A stretch of DNA of 64,000 bases from Archangiaceae bacterium (GTDB lineage: Bacteria; Myxococcota; Myxococcia; Myxococcales; Myxococcaceae): assembly GCA_016714225.1 (NCBI GenBank), contig JADJNS010000006.1:588916-652915 (forward strand). Direction: 5' to 3'. Position numbers and translations under genes: made by a program. The notes beneath the pieces were generated by a model. It did not search any database, was not told the DNA's origin, and worked only from the letters and a program-made list of their open reading frames with translations. Every line of letters begins with the position of its first letter. Position 1 is the first letter of the stretch. Positions 9,536 to 18,085 of this stretch are shown in pieces.

Positions 9536-11218
9536 GTGGAAACCCTTCCCATCATTCTGGTCGGCTCGGGCCACCGCGGGCGCGCGTGGCTCGAGGTCAT
9601 CGGCAAGGCTTCGCGCCTGCAGCTGGTCGCGCACGTGCCGCTCGAGGCGCTGCCCCGGGCGCTCGCGCAGCACCCCCAGGCGCAGGTGGCGGTCGCGCTG
9701 CCGCCGCGCGCCTGCCTCGCCGCCGCGCTCGCCCTGGCCGCGCAGAAGCGGGTGGGCCTGCTCGAGGCGCCCATCGCCGCGCACGCCGAGCCCATTCTCG
9801 ACGCCGAGCGGCTCCAGGTCGCGCTGGGGTGGGCCACCGCGCTCGACGCTCCGCTGCGCGCGGTCGAGGCGTCGGGCGCCACCCGGCTGATTCTCGAGTG
9901 CCGCGGGCTGCCCGAAGAGCCGGGCGGCTCGCTCGAAGAGCAGCTCCCGCATGCCCTCGCCGCGGCCGAGCGGCTGCTGCCCGGCGCCCAGCTGCGCGCC
10001 GCGGCCTGCTACGGCGAGTCGCGCCTCGAGCTCGAGTGGGTGAAGGGCGCGGTCGAGCTGGGCCTCAAGGTGCACGCCGACGGCCACGGGCTCTCGCTCG
10101 ACGCCCGCGGCCCCCGCGGGGCGTTTCGGTGGACGCTCGACGCCAGCACCGAGTCGCTCACCCAGGGCTCGGGGTCGGCGAAGCCCGCGGTCAGACCTGC
10201 CACGCCCGCCGTCGAGCGCGCGCTGCGCCAGCTGGTCGCACCCCTCGCCGAGGCGACGCTGCCGGCCGCGCTGCAGCACGCCGCGCGGGCCGACGAGATC
10301 TGGGCGCGCTGCCAGCAGCGGCCCTTCGTCGCCGCGCGCCGGTTCGCCCCGTCGCGCGCCCGCGAAGCGAAGGGCCCGCTCGCCGCCTGGGGCTTCGAGG
10401 CCCCGGCCGCCTCGGGCGCCGAGCTCGCCCCCGCGCCGCGCGAGGTGCCCGCGCCGCTGGGCCGCTGCACCGAGCTGTGGTCGTTTCGCGCGGGCCTGAA
10501 GCCGGTGGTGTTTCTCACCCTCGAGCCGGCCGAAGAGAAGGCCGTGCTGGCGGCGTTCGGCGACGTCCACGTCGAGCGGCTCACGCGCAGGGTGCGCATC
10601 GAAGCGCAAGACCGCTGGGTCGACCGCCGCGACGAAGGGCAGCCGCGGGTCGAGCTGTACCTCTCGAAGAGCGCCACGCTGGCCAGGCGCGCCGCGGCGC
10701 TGCAGCAGGTGGCGCCCACCGACAAGCTGGCCGAGCTGGGCGAGCTGCTCGGCTACCCGCGCTGCTGCGTCAAGGCGTTCGCCGAGCTGCGCGATCGCGC
10801 CAACAACACCGCCAACCGCTACGCCACCGCGGCGCGCACCACCGCGACCGGGCCCTGGCCGTGGCAGCTCAACAACCTCTCCCAGATGCTCCTGGCCTAC
10901 TTCCCCTGCCGCTACGATTGCCCGCACGCGCTCGAGCAGGCCCGGGCCGCGCTCGACGCGCTCGAGAAGCAGCACCGCGGCGCGCTGGCCGCCACCCGCG
11001 AGGCCCTGGCGCGCACCACGCTCTATTTCTCTCACGGCGTGCAGCTCTCGGTGGCGGGCGGTAGGGTGAGGGTGGGCGAGGGCAGCTCGGCCGAGCTGGC
11101 CCGGCTCGCCGCGCACGCCGCCACCCACCTGCGCCTCACCGACACCGCGCTCGAGCTGGGCGCGCTTCGCCTGCCGCGCACCGACCCGGGCCTGGGTCTC
11201 TGGGCGCCGTTCGCCTAG
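9536..11218 (+). CDS. Degenerate Gfo/Idh-like domain joined to a GYPxCC-motif domain
   Basis: The frame is open from 9365, but the protein most plausibly starts at GTG 9536, which places a Rossmann strand and GSGHRG loop at residues 6-15 as in Gfo/Idh/MocA proteins; the extra upstream 57 residues are Arg-rich and unlike a protein start. At the EKP position it has E77-A78-P79, so the family lysine is missing. Residues ~390-520 hold a second module with GYPRCCVKAF (C410, C411) and later a PCRYDCPHA cysteine pair, resembling DUF483-type domains found beside rSAM peptide maturases. Stop at 11216-11218, 20 nt before the next rSAM gene on the same strand, so an operon is likely. The likely role is a structural or metal-binding partner in the rSAM cluster; this is inferred. 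Confidence 0.65.
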   Translation: METLPIILVGSGHRGRAWLEVIGKASRLQLVAHVPLEALPRALAQHPQAQVAVALPPRACLAAALALAAQKRVGLLEAPIAAHAEPILDAERLQVALGWATALDAPLRAVEASGATRLILECRGLPEEPGGSLEEQLPHALAAAERLLPGAQLRAAACYGESRLELEWVKGAVELGLKVHADGHGLSLDARGPRGAFRWTLDASTESLTQGSGSAKPAVRPATPAVERALRQLVAPLAEATLPAALQHAARADEIWARCQQRPFVAARRFAPSRAREAKGPLAAWGFEAPAASGAELAPAPREVPAPLGRCTELWSFRAGLKPVVFLTLEPAEEKAVLAAFGDVHVERLTRRVRIEAQDRWVDRRDEGQPRVELYLSKSATLARRAAALQQVAPTDKLAELGELLGYPRCCVKAFAELRDRANNTANRYATAARTTATGPWPWQLNNLSQMLLAYFPCRYDCPHALEQARAALDALEKQHRGALAATREALARTTLYFSHGVQLSVAGGRVRVGEGSSAELARLAAHAATHLRLTDTALELGALRLPRTDPGLGLWAPFA

Positions 11219-11238
11219 GTTCGGGCCTCGAGCCCCAA

Positions 11239-13022
11239 GTGAAGGCGCTGATCAAAGTCGGCTACGGCTGCAACGAGAACTGCACGTTCTGCCACACCCT
11301 CGAGGTGCGCCACGTCGACGGTAGCTCGGACGAGGTCGAGGCGAAGATTCACCGTGCCAAAGAGCTCGGCCACGACATGGTGGTGTTGTCGGGCGGCGAG
11401 CCGACCATTCGCAGAGAGCTGTGGAGATGGGTGGGCCTCATTTCCCGCCTGGGGTTGGACCTGGGCTTCGTCACCAACGGCCTCTTGCTCGGCTACCCCG
11501 ACGCGGTGAAGCGGCTGCTCGAGCACCGCCTCAAGTACGTCTACATGTCGCTGCACGGCACGCGCGAGGTGCACCGTGCGGTGGTGCGCGCCGACACCCA
11601 GCCGCAGGCCTTGAAGGCGCTCGAGAACCTCACCGGCCGCGGGCTCGATCTCACCATCAACTGCGTGGTGGTGCGGCAGAACGTCGATCACCTGCTCCCC
11701 CTGGTCGACGCGTGCCTGCCGTTCACCGACGCGGTGCTGAAGTTCTCGATGGTTCAGCCCAAGGGCGGAGCAGACCGCCTCTTCGAGCAGCTCACCCCGC
11801 GCGTCGCCTATGCGGGCAAGAAGGTCGTCGAGGCGGTGCAGTACGGCCGCGCCAAAGTCGGTGAGGGCCCGGGCCTGCGCTTCGCCCACGACGGCCTGCC
11901 GTTCTGCAGCGTGCCGGGCCTCGAGACGCTCTACGACGACCTCAAGACCCACCGCTTCGCCACCATGGTCGACATCGGCGAGCCCGACTTCTACCCGGTC
12001 GACGACCAGGCCAAGGTGCAGCCCGAGGCGTGCCAGCGGTGCGCGCTGCGCGGCGCCTGCCCCGGCCTCTACCGCGGCTACCACGAGTCGTTCGGCGACC
12101 TCGAGCTGCAGCCCCGCACCGAAGGAGCGCGCTCGAACTCGTTCAACTACGTCTACGAAGGCTCGCTGCGCGCGCTCGACGGCGGCTGCCGCATCTTGCG
12201 CGACGGAGTCACCCCGTGGGACCGCGCCCGCACCCTCTTCGTGCAGAGCCAGGGGCGCATCGTGCGCTACCGCACCCAGACCCGCGACTTCGCCGACGTC
12301 GAGCTCGAGCGCATCAAGCACGGCGCGGGGCAGCTCTACGCCGATCTTTCCCAGAAAGACGCCCCGACGACTTCGCGCGCGACCTGGTGCAGCTCAAGCG
12401 CAGCGACACCTGCGCCCCGTGCCCCGAGCGCGACCGCTGCACCGGGCTGTTCGAGCCGGTGATGGAAGAGGTGTTCGTCAGAGACGACCTGCGCGTGCGC
12501 GAGCTGCTCGGCACGCTCGAAGGCGCGGTGCTCGACGTGGGCTGCGGCGACGGGCCCTACGACGACGTGCTGGGCCCTTTGGCCAGCGCAGGCCGAATTC
12601 GCTGGCTCGGCCTCGAGCCCGACGCCGCCCGCGTGGGTCGCCTGGCCGAGCGCCGACCGTGGGGCGAGGTACGGCAAGGCACGGCCGAGGCCCTCACCGA
12701 GTCGGCGGCGTTCGACCACCTGCTGGTGCTGCGCAGCTGGAACCACCTTCACGACCCCGACCGCGCGGTGACGAACTTCGCGCGCGCCCTCAGGCCCGGC
12801 GGCACCCTGGTGGTGGTCGACAACGAGCCGTTCGGATTGGCGAGAACCGTCGCGCAGGCCTCGCGCGGCGAGTCATCGAGCGCGGCCTTCGAGCACCACC
12901 GCAACGACTCGGCGGCCGATGCCCACCAGCGCTTCGGCGACGCCCCGTTCGAGCTGCTCGAGCGCGCCGACGTAGGTCCCGGGCGCTCGAACCAGTGGCT
13001 GCTCCGATACCGGCGAAAATGA
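11239..13022 (+). CDS. Radical SAM/SPASM-like protein fused to a class I methyltransferase (frameshifted)
   Basis: The GTG start at 11239 gives an rSAM domain with C11-X3-C15-X2-C18 (CNENCTFC), GGEPT, and the cluster CQRCALRGACPG (C265, C268, C274). The frame breaks at CCCC 12362-12365; a -1 shift there (as if one C were missing) reads QKDAP then DDFARDLVQLKRSDTC and continues to 13022, for a product of about 594 residues. The second half has another cysteine cluster (CAPCPERDRC) and a SAM-dependent methyltransferase with motif I LDVGCGDGPY and the HDPDRAVTNFARALRPGG helix/strand typical of class I enzymes. The joint suggests radical chemistry plus methyl transfer on one substrate. It is probably co-transcribed with the preceding gene. 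The shift may be a sequence error, a real mutation or programmed slippage. Confidence 0.75.
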
Positions 13023-13103
13023 CACCCTCAACCACATAGATTTTGCTTCTGAAATCAGTAAGCTGCGTTCTTTCCCCAGAGCGCGCCTCTGGAGAGGGGC
13101 CCT

Positions 13104-15851
13104 ATGACTTCCCGGTCGAAGTCGAAGTCTTCAGTCGTCTGGTTGGCGGTCGGCACTGCAATCAGTGTCTTCGCTGCGTCGTGTAACTGTGGTCAGCCGC
13201 CGGTGGTCGAGAACCCCGACGGCGGCACGGGCGGCGGAGGCACCAGCTCTGTCGGCGGCGGCAACGGCGGCAACAGCGGTGGCGTCGGCGGCATGGGCGG
13301 CAACGCCGGTGACGGCGGCACTGCCGGCGACGGCGGCACCGCGGGCGACGGCGGCAGCGCCGACGCGGGCCCCGGCCCGGGCAGCGCTTGCGGCGCCTGT
13401 ACCGACGACACCACCTGCGACCCCGGCGCGCGCTGCGTCGACTTCAGCGGCACCAGGTCGTGCGTGCCGACCTGCACCCAGGGCAGCTCGAGCTGCTTCG
13501 CCGGCTTCACCTGCATGGTGCCCTCGAGCGGCGGCGGCGAGGTCTGCGTGCCGAACAACGGCGTGTGCTGCGTCGACGACGACAATGATCACTACGGCCG
13601 CGGCGCCGGCTGTATGGCCACCGACTGTGCCGAGCAGGACGCGACCATTCACCCCGGCGCGGTCGAGACCTGCAACGGCAAAGACGACAACTGCAACGGC
13701 ATGACCGACGAAGGCCTGGGTCAGACCACCTGCGGCACCGGCGCGTGCGTGCGCACGGTCGAGAACTGCATGAACGGCGCGACCCAGACCTGCACCCCGG
13801 GCGCGGCGGGCACCGAGACCTGCAACGGCATCGACGACAACTGCGACGGCACCATCGACGAGGGCTTCGCGATGACCACCTGCGGCATGGGCGCCTGCTC
13901 CCGCATGGTCTCGAGCTGTACCGTCGACGGCGGCGCGCCGGTCTGTACTCCCGGCAACCCGGCCACCGAGACCTGCAACATGGTCGACGACGACTGCGAC
14001 GGCGTCTCTGACAACGGGCTGGGCCAGACCATCTGCGGCACCGGCATCTGCGAGCGCACCGTGCAGAACTGCGTGGGCGGCATCTCGCAGAGCTGCTTCC
14101 CCGGCGACGCGGGCACCGAGGCCTGCAACGCGCTCGACGACGACTGCAACGGCCAGGTCGACGACGGCCTGGGCAACACCAGCTGCGGCGTCGGCGCCTG
14201 CGCCCGGTCGATCTACAGCTGCGTCGACGGTGGAGCGGCCGCCTGCGTGCCCGGCGCGCCGGTCACCGAGTCGTGCAACGCCATCGACGATGACTGCAAC
14301 GGCATGACCGACGACGCGCTCGGCCAGACCACCTGCGGCGTGGGCGCGTGCAGCCGCACCATCGACAACTGCGTCGACGGCGGCACCACCACCTGCGCGC
14401 CCGGCACCCCGGGCACCGAGACCTGCAACGGCGTCGACGACAACTGCGACGGCACCACCGACGAGGGGCTGGGTCAGACCACCTGCGGCACCGGCGCCTG
14501 CACCCGCACCGTCGACAACTGCTCGGGCGGCGCCTCGCAGACCTGCACGCCGGGCAACCCGGCCACCGAGACCTGCAACGGCGTCGACGACGACTGCGAC
14601 GGCACCCCCGACCAGGGGCTGGGCCAGACCACCTGCGGCACCGGCGTCTGCCAGCGCACCGTGCAGAACTGCGTGGGCGGCATGACCCAGGCCTGCGCTC
14701 CGGGCGCTTCGAGCGCCGAGGTCTGCAACGGCCTCGACGACAACTGCAACGGCCAGGTCGACGACGGCAACCCCGGCGGCGGCGGCGCCTGCGTCGTGGC
14801 GGGCCAGCAGGGCGTGTGCGCCGTCGGCACGGTGATGTGCCAGAGCGGCTCTCTGGTCTGCGTGCAGAACCTGATGCCCTCGGCCGAGACCTGCGACGGC
14901 CTCGACAACGACTGCAACGGGGTGGTCGACAACGGCAACCCGGGCGGCGGGCTGGCGTGCAACACCGGTCAGCTGGGCATCTGCGCGGCGGGCACCACCG
15001 CCTGCACCGGCGGCACGGTGGTCTGCAATCGCAACAACGCCCCGGCTGTCACCGAGACCTGCAACGGCCTCGACGACAACTGCAACGGTGCCACCGACGA
15101 AGGCAACCCGGGCGGCGGCGCTTCGTGCGTCACCGGTCAGCAGGGCATCTGCTCGGCAGGCACGGTGCAGTGCCAGGCCGGTGCGCTGAGCTGCCAGCGC
15201 ACCCAGAACCCCGGCACCGAGACCTGCAACAACCTCGACGACAACTGCGACGGCACCGTCGACAACGGGGTGCTGGCGACCATGTGCCCGAACACCACCC
15301 AGGTGGCGGCCACGGCGTGCACCAGCGGCTCGTGCGCGGTGCTCGCCTGCAACCCGGGCTTCTTCAACGTCAACAACTCGTACCCCGACGGGTGCGAGTG
15401 CGGCGACACCGGCGGCGCGGCCAGCTGCGGTTCGGCGACCAACGGCGGTAGCCACGCCATCGGCGCCAACGCGCTCTTGCCGAGCAGCGGTACGGGCAAG
15501 ATTCCGCAGGCCGGGGGTGAAGACTGGTACGTGATCACCTTCCCCCTCAACGCCACGTTCTTGAACCACCAGCGCGGCACGGCGCGGGTGACCTTCGCCA
15601 CCAACGACAACGCCGCCTTCCGCTTCGACGTGTTCGGCACCTGCGGCGGCTCGGCCCTGGCGTGCGGCTCCGGCGGCGTCGCCTCGGGCCTGCAAGACTG
15701 GACGTTCGTCGACAACGCGAGCGGTGGCGACCTCGACAACAACTACAGCACCCGCAACGTCGCGTGGCCGACCACGGTGTTCGTGAGGGTGCGCCGGGCC
15801 AATGCGGCGATGGCGGGCTGCGAAAACTACCTCCTGAGAGTGACCCGATGA
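13104..15851 (+). CDS. Lipoprotein with 11 MopE-like Cys/Asp repeats
   Basis: A 915-residue exported lipoprotein. The N-terminus is basic, then hydrophobic, with lipobox FAASC (C27), followed by a Gly/Ser-rich linker (residues ~38-90) and a Cys-rich region. Eleven repeats follow, each with a core of the form E-[TVSA]-C-[ND]-x2-D-[DN]-[ND]-C-[ND]-G ending in [DN]-x-[GA], as in MopE-type proteins where such Asp-rich loops are thought to bind metal. The first seven share the tail GLGQTTCGTGAC or close variants; the next three carry NPGGG and GQxGxC tails. The last ~150 residues form a separate beta-rich domain. SD-like GAGAGGGG precedes the ATG. Its TGA overlaps the hxsD ATG (ATGA), which implies coupled translation. 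A surface substrate or partner of the Hxs enzymes is plausible but unproven. Confidence 0.85.
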   Translation: MTSRSKSKSSVVWLAVGTAISVFAASCNCGQPPVVENPDGGTGGGGTSSVGGGNGGNSGGVGGMGGNAGDGGTAGDGGTAGDGGSADAGPGPGSACGACTDDTTCDPGARCVDFSGTRSCVPTCTQGSSSCFAGFTCMVPSSGGGEVCVPNNGVCCVDDDNDHYGRGAGCMATDCAEQDATIHPGAVETCNGKDDNCNGMTDEGLGQTTCGTGACVRTVENCMNGATQTCTPGAAGTETCNGIDDNCDGTIDEGFAMTTCGMGACSRMVSSCTVDGGAPVCTPGNPATETCNMVDDDCDGVSDNGLGQTICGTGICERTVQNCVGGISQSCFPGDAGTEACNALDDDCNGQVDDGLGNTSCGVGACARSIYSCVDGGAAACVPGAPVTESCNAIDDDCNGMTDDALGQTTCGVGACSRTIDNCVDGGTTTCAPGTPGTETCNGVDDNCDGTTDEGLGQTTCGTGACTRTVDNCSGGASQTCTPGNPATETCNGVDDDCDGTPDQGLGQTTCGTGVCQRTVQNCVGGMTQACAPGASSAEVCNGLDDNCNGQVDDGNPGGGGACVVAGQQGVCAVGTVMCQSGSLVCVQNLMPSAETCDGLDNDCNGVVDNGNPGGGLACNTGQLGICAAGTTACTGGTVVCNRNNAPAVTETCNGLDDNCNGATDEGNPGGGASCVTGQQGICSAGTVQCQAGALSCQRTQNPGTETCNNLDDNCDGTVDNGVLATMCPNTTQVAATACTSGSCAVLACNPGFFNVNNSYPDGCECGDTGGAASCGSATNGGSHAIGANALLPSSGTGKIPQAGGEDWYVITFPLNATFLNHQRGTARVTFATNDNAAFRFDVFGTCGGSALACGSGGVASGLQDWTFVDNASGGDLDNNYSTRNVAWPTTVFVRVRRANAAMAGCENYLLRVTR
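13665..15269 (+). repeat. Eleven tandem MopE-like coding repeats
   Basis: The cores begin at the Glu codon of each ETCNG-type motif. The units are about 50 codons (first seven) and about 45-50 codons (last four), with imperfect DNA identity, so the array is ancient rather than freshly amplified. Cysteines are conserved in every unit. Asp positions vary between DDNC, DDDC and DNDC. Confidence 0.8.
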
Positions 15852-16354
15852 GCGAACCGTTCAAGAACCCCCTGGTGAGCACCGATCTCTCGAAAGGCTC
15901 GGTGCTGCTCGAAGTCGACGCGGCGGTGTACCCGCTCGAGGCGCTCTACGGCGCCTCGTACGTGTTCATCGACCGGGCCTTCGTCTTCCTCGAGAAGCCC
16001 AACGAGCAGCGCTACCGGGTGACGATCTCGCCCAAGAAGCCGGGGGCCGACGAGGCGGCGCTGCAGGCGCTGGTGGGTGAGTTCTCGAACGAGCTGCTCT
16101 CGTGCGCGTGGCGGGCGCAGATCACCCAGGCCAACCGGGCGGTGATCGAGGCGGTGACCCTGCGCGCGGTGGCCGGCGCGATGGGCCCGCCCTCGCTCTC
16201 CGAGCTGGCGAACTTCGACTTCACCGACGCGCCGCTCGAAGACCCGCTGGGCATCGCGATGTCGTGGGAAGAGAAGTACAAGAAGAAAGACAAGAAGCCC
16301 GACGCGCCCGTCGCGGCCGCGCCCGAGAAGACCGCCGCTCCGGAGAAGACCTGA
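15848..16354 (+). CDS. hxsD: His-Xaa-Ser system protein HxsD
   Basis: A 168-residue protein. The region VLLEVDAAVYPLEALYGASY near residue 20, the FIDRAFVFLE strand and the helix ending FSNELLSCAWRAQI match the HxsD family, whose hallmark is a conserved Leu-Asn...Leu-Arg helix. HxsD is a small accessory protein found with the two maturases HxsB and HxsC and the precursor HxsA; its exact role is not established and a peptide-binding or adaptor role is assumed. Unlike typical short members, it has an extension ending in a Lys/Ala/Pro tail (about residues 140-168). The ATG overlaps the stop of the MopE-like gene. The next gene starts 2 nt after its TGA. Confidence 0.82.
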   Translation: MSEPFKNPLVSTDLSKGSVLLEVDAAVYPLEALYGASYVFIDRAFVFLEKPNEQRYRVTISPKKPGADEAALQALVGEFSNELLSCAWRAQITQANRAVIEAVTLRAVAGAMGPPSLSELANFDFTDAPLEDPLGIAMSWEEKYKKKDKKPDAPVAAAPEKTAAPEKT

Positions 16355-16356
16355 AG

Positions 16357-16581
16357 ATGACGCGCGTCAGCTTCGATCGCTCGCTGTACCAGGGCCCGTG
16401 CGTCGACGAGGCGGTGAAGACCTTCTCGGCGCACGCCAGCTTCCAGCTCACCGAAGAGCCGAAGGCCTGGGTGGTGCAGCTCGACGCCAAGACCCCCGAG
16501 CTCGAGCGGCAGATCGCCGGCGAGCTGGGCAACTACGCCCTGGGGCTCACCATTCGCACCCGAGGTAGCCGCACCCCATGA
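16357..16581 (+). CDS. Second small HxsD-like protein
   Basis: A 74-residue protein from ATG 16357, tightly packed: 2 nt after hxsD and overlapping the hxsB ATG by 4 nt (ATGA at 16578-16581). Its plan mirrors HxsD: FDRSLYQGPCVDEAVKTF, then a strand (AWVVQLDA), then a helix containing ELGNYALGLTIR, which matches the Leu-Asn-x-x-x-Leu-x-x-Arg hallmark. It lacks the long tail of its neighbour. I read it as a divergent HxsD paralogue, possibly a second leader-peptide adaptor for another precursor or enzyme. It is easily missed by gene callers because of its size and the larger overlapping frame that starts at 16102. Confidence 0.72.
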   Translation: MTRVSFDRSLYQGPCVDEAVKTFSAHASFQLTEEPKAWVVQLDAKTPELERQIAGELGNYALGLTIRTRGSRTP

Positions 16582-18074
16582 ACCTGAGCCAGCTGCCAAA
16601 GCTCGACACCTCGACCCAGGCGTTCTTTCGCTTCAGGTCCCTGCCCAACACCAAGACGGTGCTGCTGACCGGGCTCGAGGGCAACTACCTGGTGCTGAAA
16701 GACGACGAGTTCGCCCGCTTCGCTCAAGGGGCGGTCGAGAAGGGCTCGCCGCTCGAGAAGCGGTTGTCGGACGCCAACTTCCTGCGCGCCACCTTCGACA
16801 CCCAGAAGGCGGCCGACAAGTGGCACGACCGGCGGCGCTTTCTCGACTACGGGCCGAACCTGCACATTCTGGTCGTCACCCTGCGTTGCAACGAGTCGTG
16901 CATCTACTGCCACGCCTCACGCGCCAACATGGACGCGGTGCAGACCGACATGAGCAAGGAGACCGCCGAGAAGGCAGTCGACCTGATCATGCAGTCGACC
17001 AACCCCAACGTGACCATCGAGTTTCAGGGCGGCGAGCCGATGGTCAACTTCCCGGTGGTGAAGCACGTCATCGAGTACGCGCGCGAGAAGAACAAGGCCG
17101 CGAAGAAGCAGCTCGAGTTCACCATGGTGTCGAACCTGTCGCTGTTCGACGACGAGAAGCTCAAGTTCCTGCTCGAGAACAAGGTGCAGATCTGCACCTC
17201 GATCGACGGCCCGGCGCACCTGCACGACAAGCAGCGCAAGATGCCTGGCGGCTCGGCGCACCAGACCGCCGCGCACTGGATCAAGAAGATCAACCAAGCC
17301 TACGAGACGATGGGCCTCGACACCACGCTCTACCACGTCGAGGCGCTGCTCACGACCACCCGCGACACGCTCCCCTTGTGGAAGGAAGTGGTCGACACCT
17401 ACGCCGAGCTGGGCTGCCGCGCGTTGTTTCTGCGCCCCGTCGACCCCTTCGGGTGGATGGAAAAGACCGCCCAGCGGGTCGAGTACCCGCGCGCCGAGTA
17501 CATGGAGTTCTACCGCAACGCGGTCGACTACATGCTCGAGCTCAACCGCAAGGGCACCCAGATTCTCGAGCGCTTCGCGTCGATCTTCCTCACCAAGATT
17601 CTGGTCGACGACCCCAACTTTCTCGACATTCGCTCGCCGGCCGGGCCGGGCATCGGGCAGCTCGGCTACAACTACGACGGCAAGATCGTCACCTGCGACG
17701 AAGGCCGCATGCTCTACGAGGGCGGCGACCCGTCGTTCGTCATCGGCGACGTGCGAACCAGCACCTACCGGCAGATCGTCGGCCACGAGACGGTGCGTGC
17801 CATGGCCATCGCCTCGAACCTCGACCAGCAGCCCGACTGCGTGAACTGCACGTACAACCCGTACTGCGGCACCCAGACCACCCACCATCACAAGAACTTC
17901 GGCAGCATCTTCGGCCGCATGCGTGAGAGCACCCTGTGCGCGGTGCACAAGGGCATTCAAGACTACCTGTTCGAGCGAATCGGCCAGGATGACCCCGCTG
18001 TGATGGACGTCTTCACGAAGTGGACGACGGTCAGACCGCGCGACCACTTCCTGCAAGACGCCGCAAAAGGATAA
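16578..18074 (+). CDS. hxsB: His-Xaa-Ser system radical SAM maturase HxsB
   Basis: A 498-residue SPASM-type rSAM. The N-terminal ~85 residues (FFRFRSLPNTKTVLLTGLEG, YLVLKDDEFARF) are the HxsB-specific front domain, followed by C104-X3-C108-X2-C111 (CNESCIYC), the GGEP motif (FQGGEPMVNF) and TSIDGPAHLHDKQR, as in anaerobic-sulfatase-maturase-like enzymes. The C-terminal auxiliary cluster region includes C421-VN-C424-X5-C430 and a later conserved Cys near LCAVHKG. HxsB is one of two rSAMs always paired in Hxs systems and is expected to modify the HxsA repeats; the chemistry is not known to me. Start ATG at 16578 overlaps the previous stop. A strong ribosome-binding site for hxsA overlaps its own stop codon. 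Confidence 0.9.
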   Translation: MNLSQLPKLDTSTQAFFRFRSLPNTKTVLLTGLEGNYLVLKDDEFARFAQGAVEKGSPLEKRLSDANFLRATFDTQKAADKWHDRRRFLDYGPNLHILVVTLRCNESCIYCHASRANMDAVQTDMSKETAEKAVDLIMQSTNPNVTIEFQGGEPMVNFPVVKHVIEYAREKNKAAKKQLEFTMVSNLSLFDDEKLKFLLENKVQICTSIDGPAHLHDKQRKMPGGSAHQTAAHWIKKINQAYETMGLDTTLYHVEALLTTTRDTLPLWKEVVDTYAELGCRALFLRPVDPFGWMEKTAQRVEYPRAEYMEFYRNAVDYMLELNRKGTQILERFASIFLTKILVDDPNFLDIRSPAGPGIGQLGYNYDGKIVTCDEGRMLYEGGDPSFVIGDVRTSTYRQIVGHETVRAMAIASNLDQQPDCVNCTYNPYCGTQTTHHHKNFGSIFGRMRESTLCAVHKGIQDYLFERIGQDDPAVMDVFTKWTTVRPRDHFLQDAAKG

Positions 18075-18080
18075 GGAGGG
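18073..18080 (+). promoter_or_regulatory. Strong ribosome-binding site of hxsA
   Basis: AAGGAGGG at 18073-18080, 5 nt before the ATG at 18086. It is nearly a perfect anti-Shine-Dalgarno match and clearly better than the sites of the neighbouring genes, several of which rely on overlap. This fits a need for more precursor peptide than enzyme. Confidence 0.75.
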
Positions 18081-18085
18081 AACCG

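Noticed and set aside
13131..15695. A very long open frame on the minus strand opposite the MopE-like gene
   Set aside because: It is Ala/Val/Gly/His-rich, has no signal, motif or ribosome-binding site, and exists because GC-rich codons leave few stops. The + strand gene has a lipobox and true repeats.
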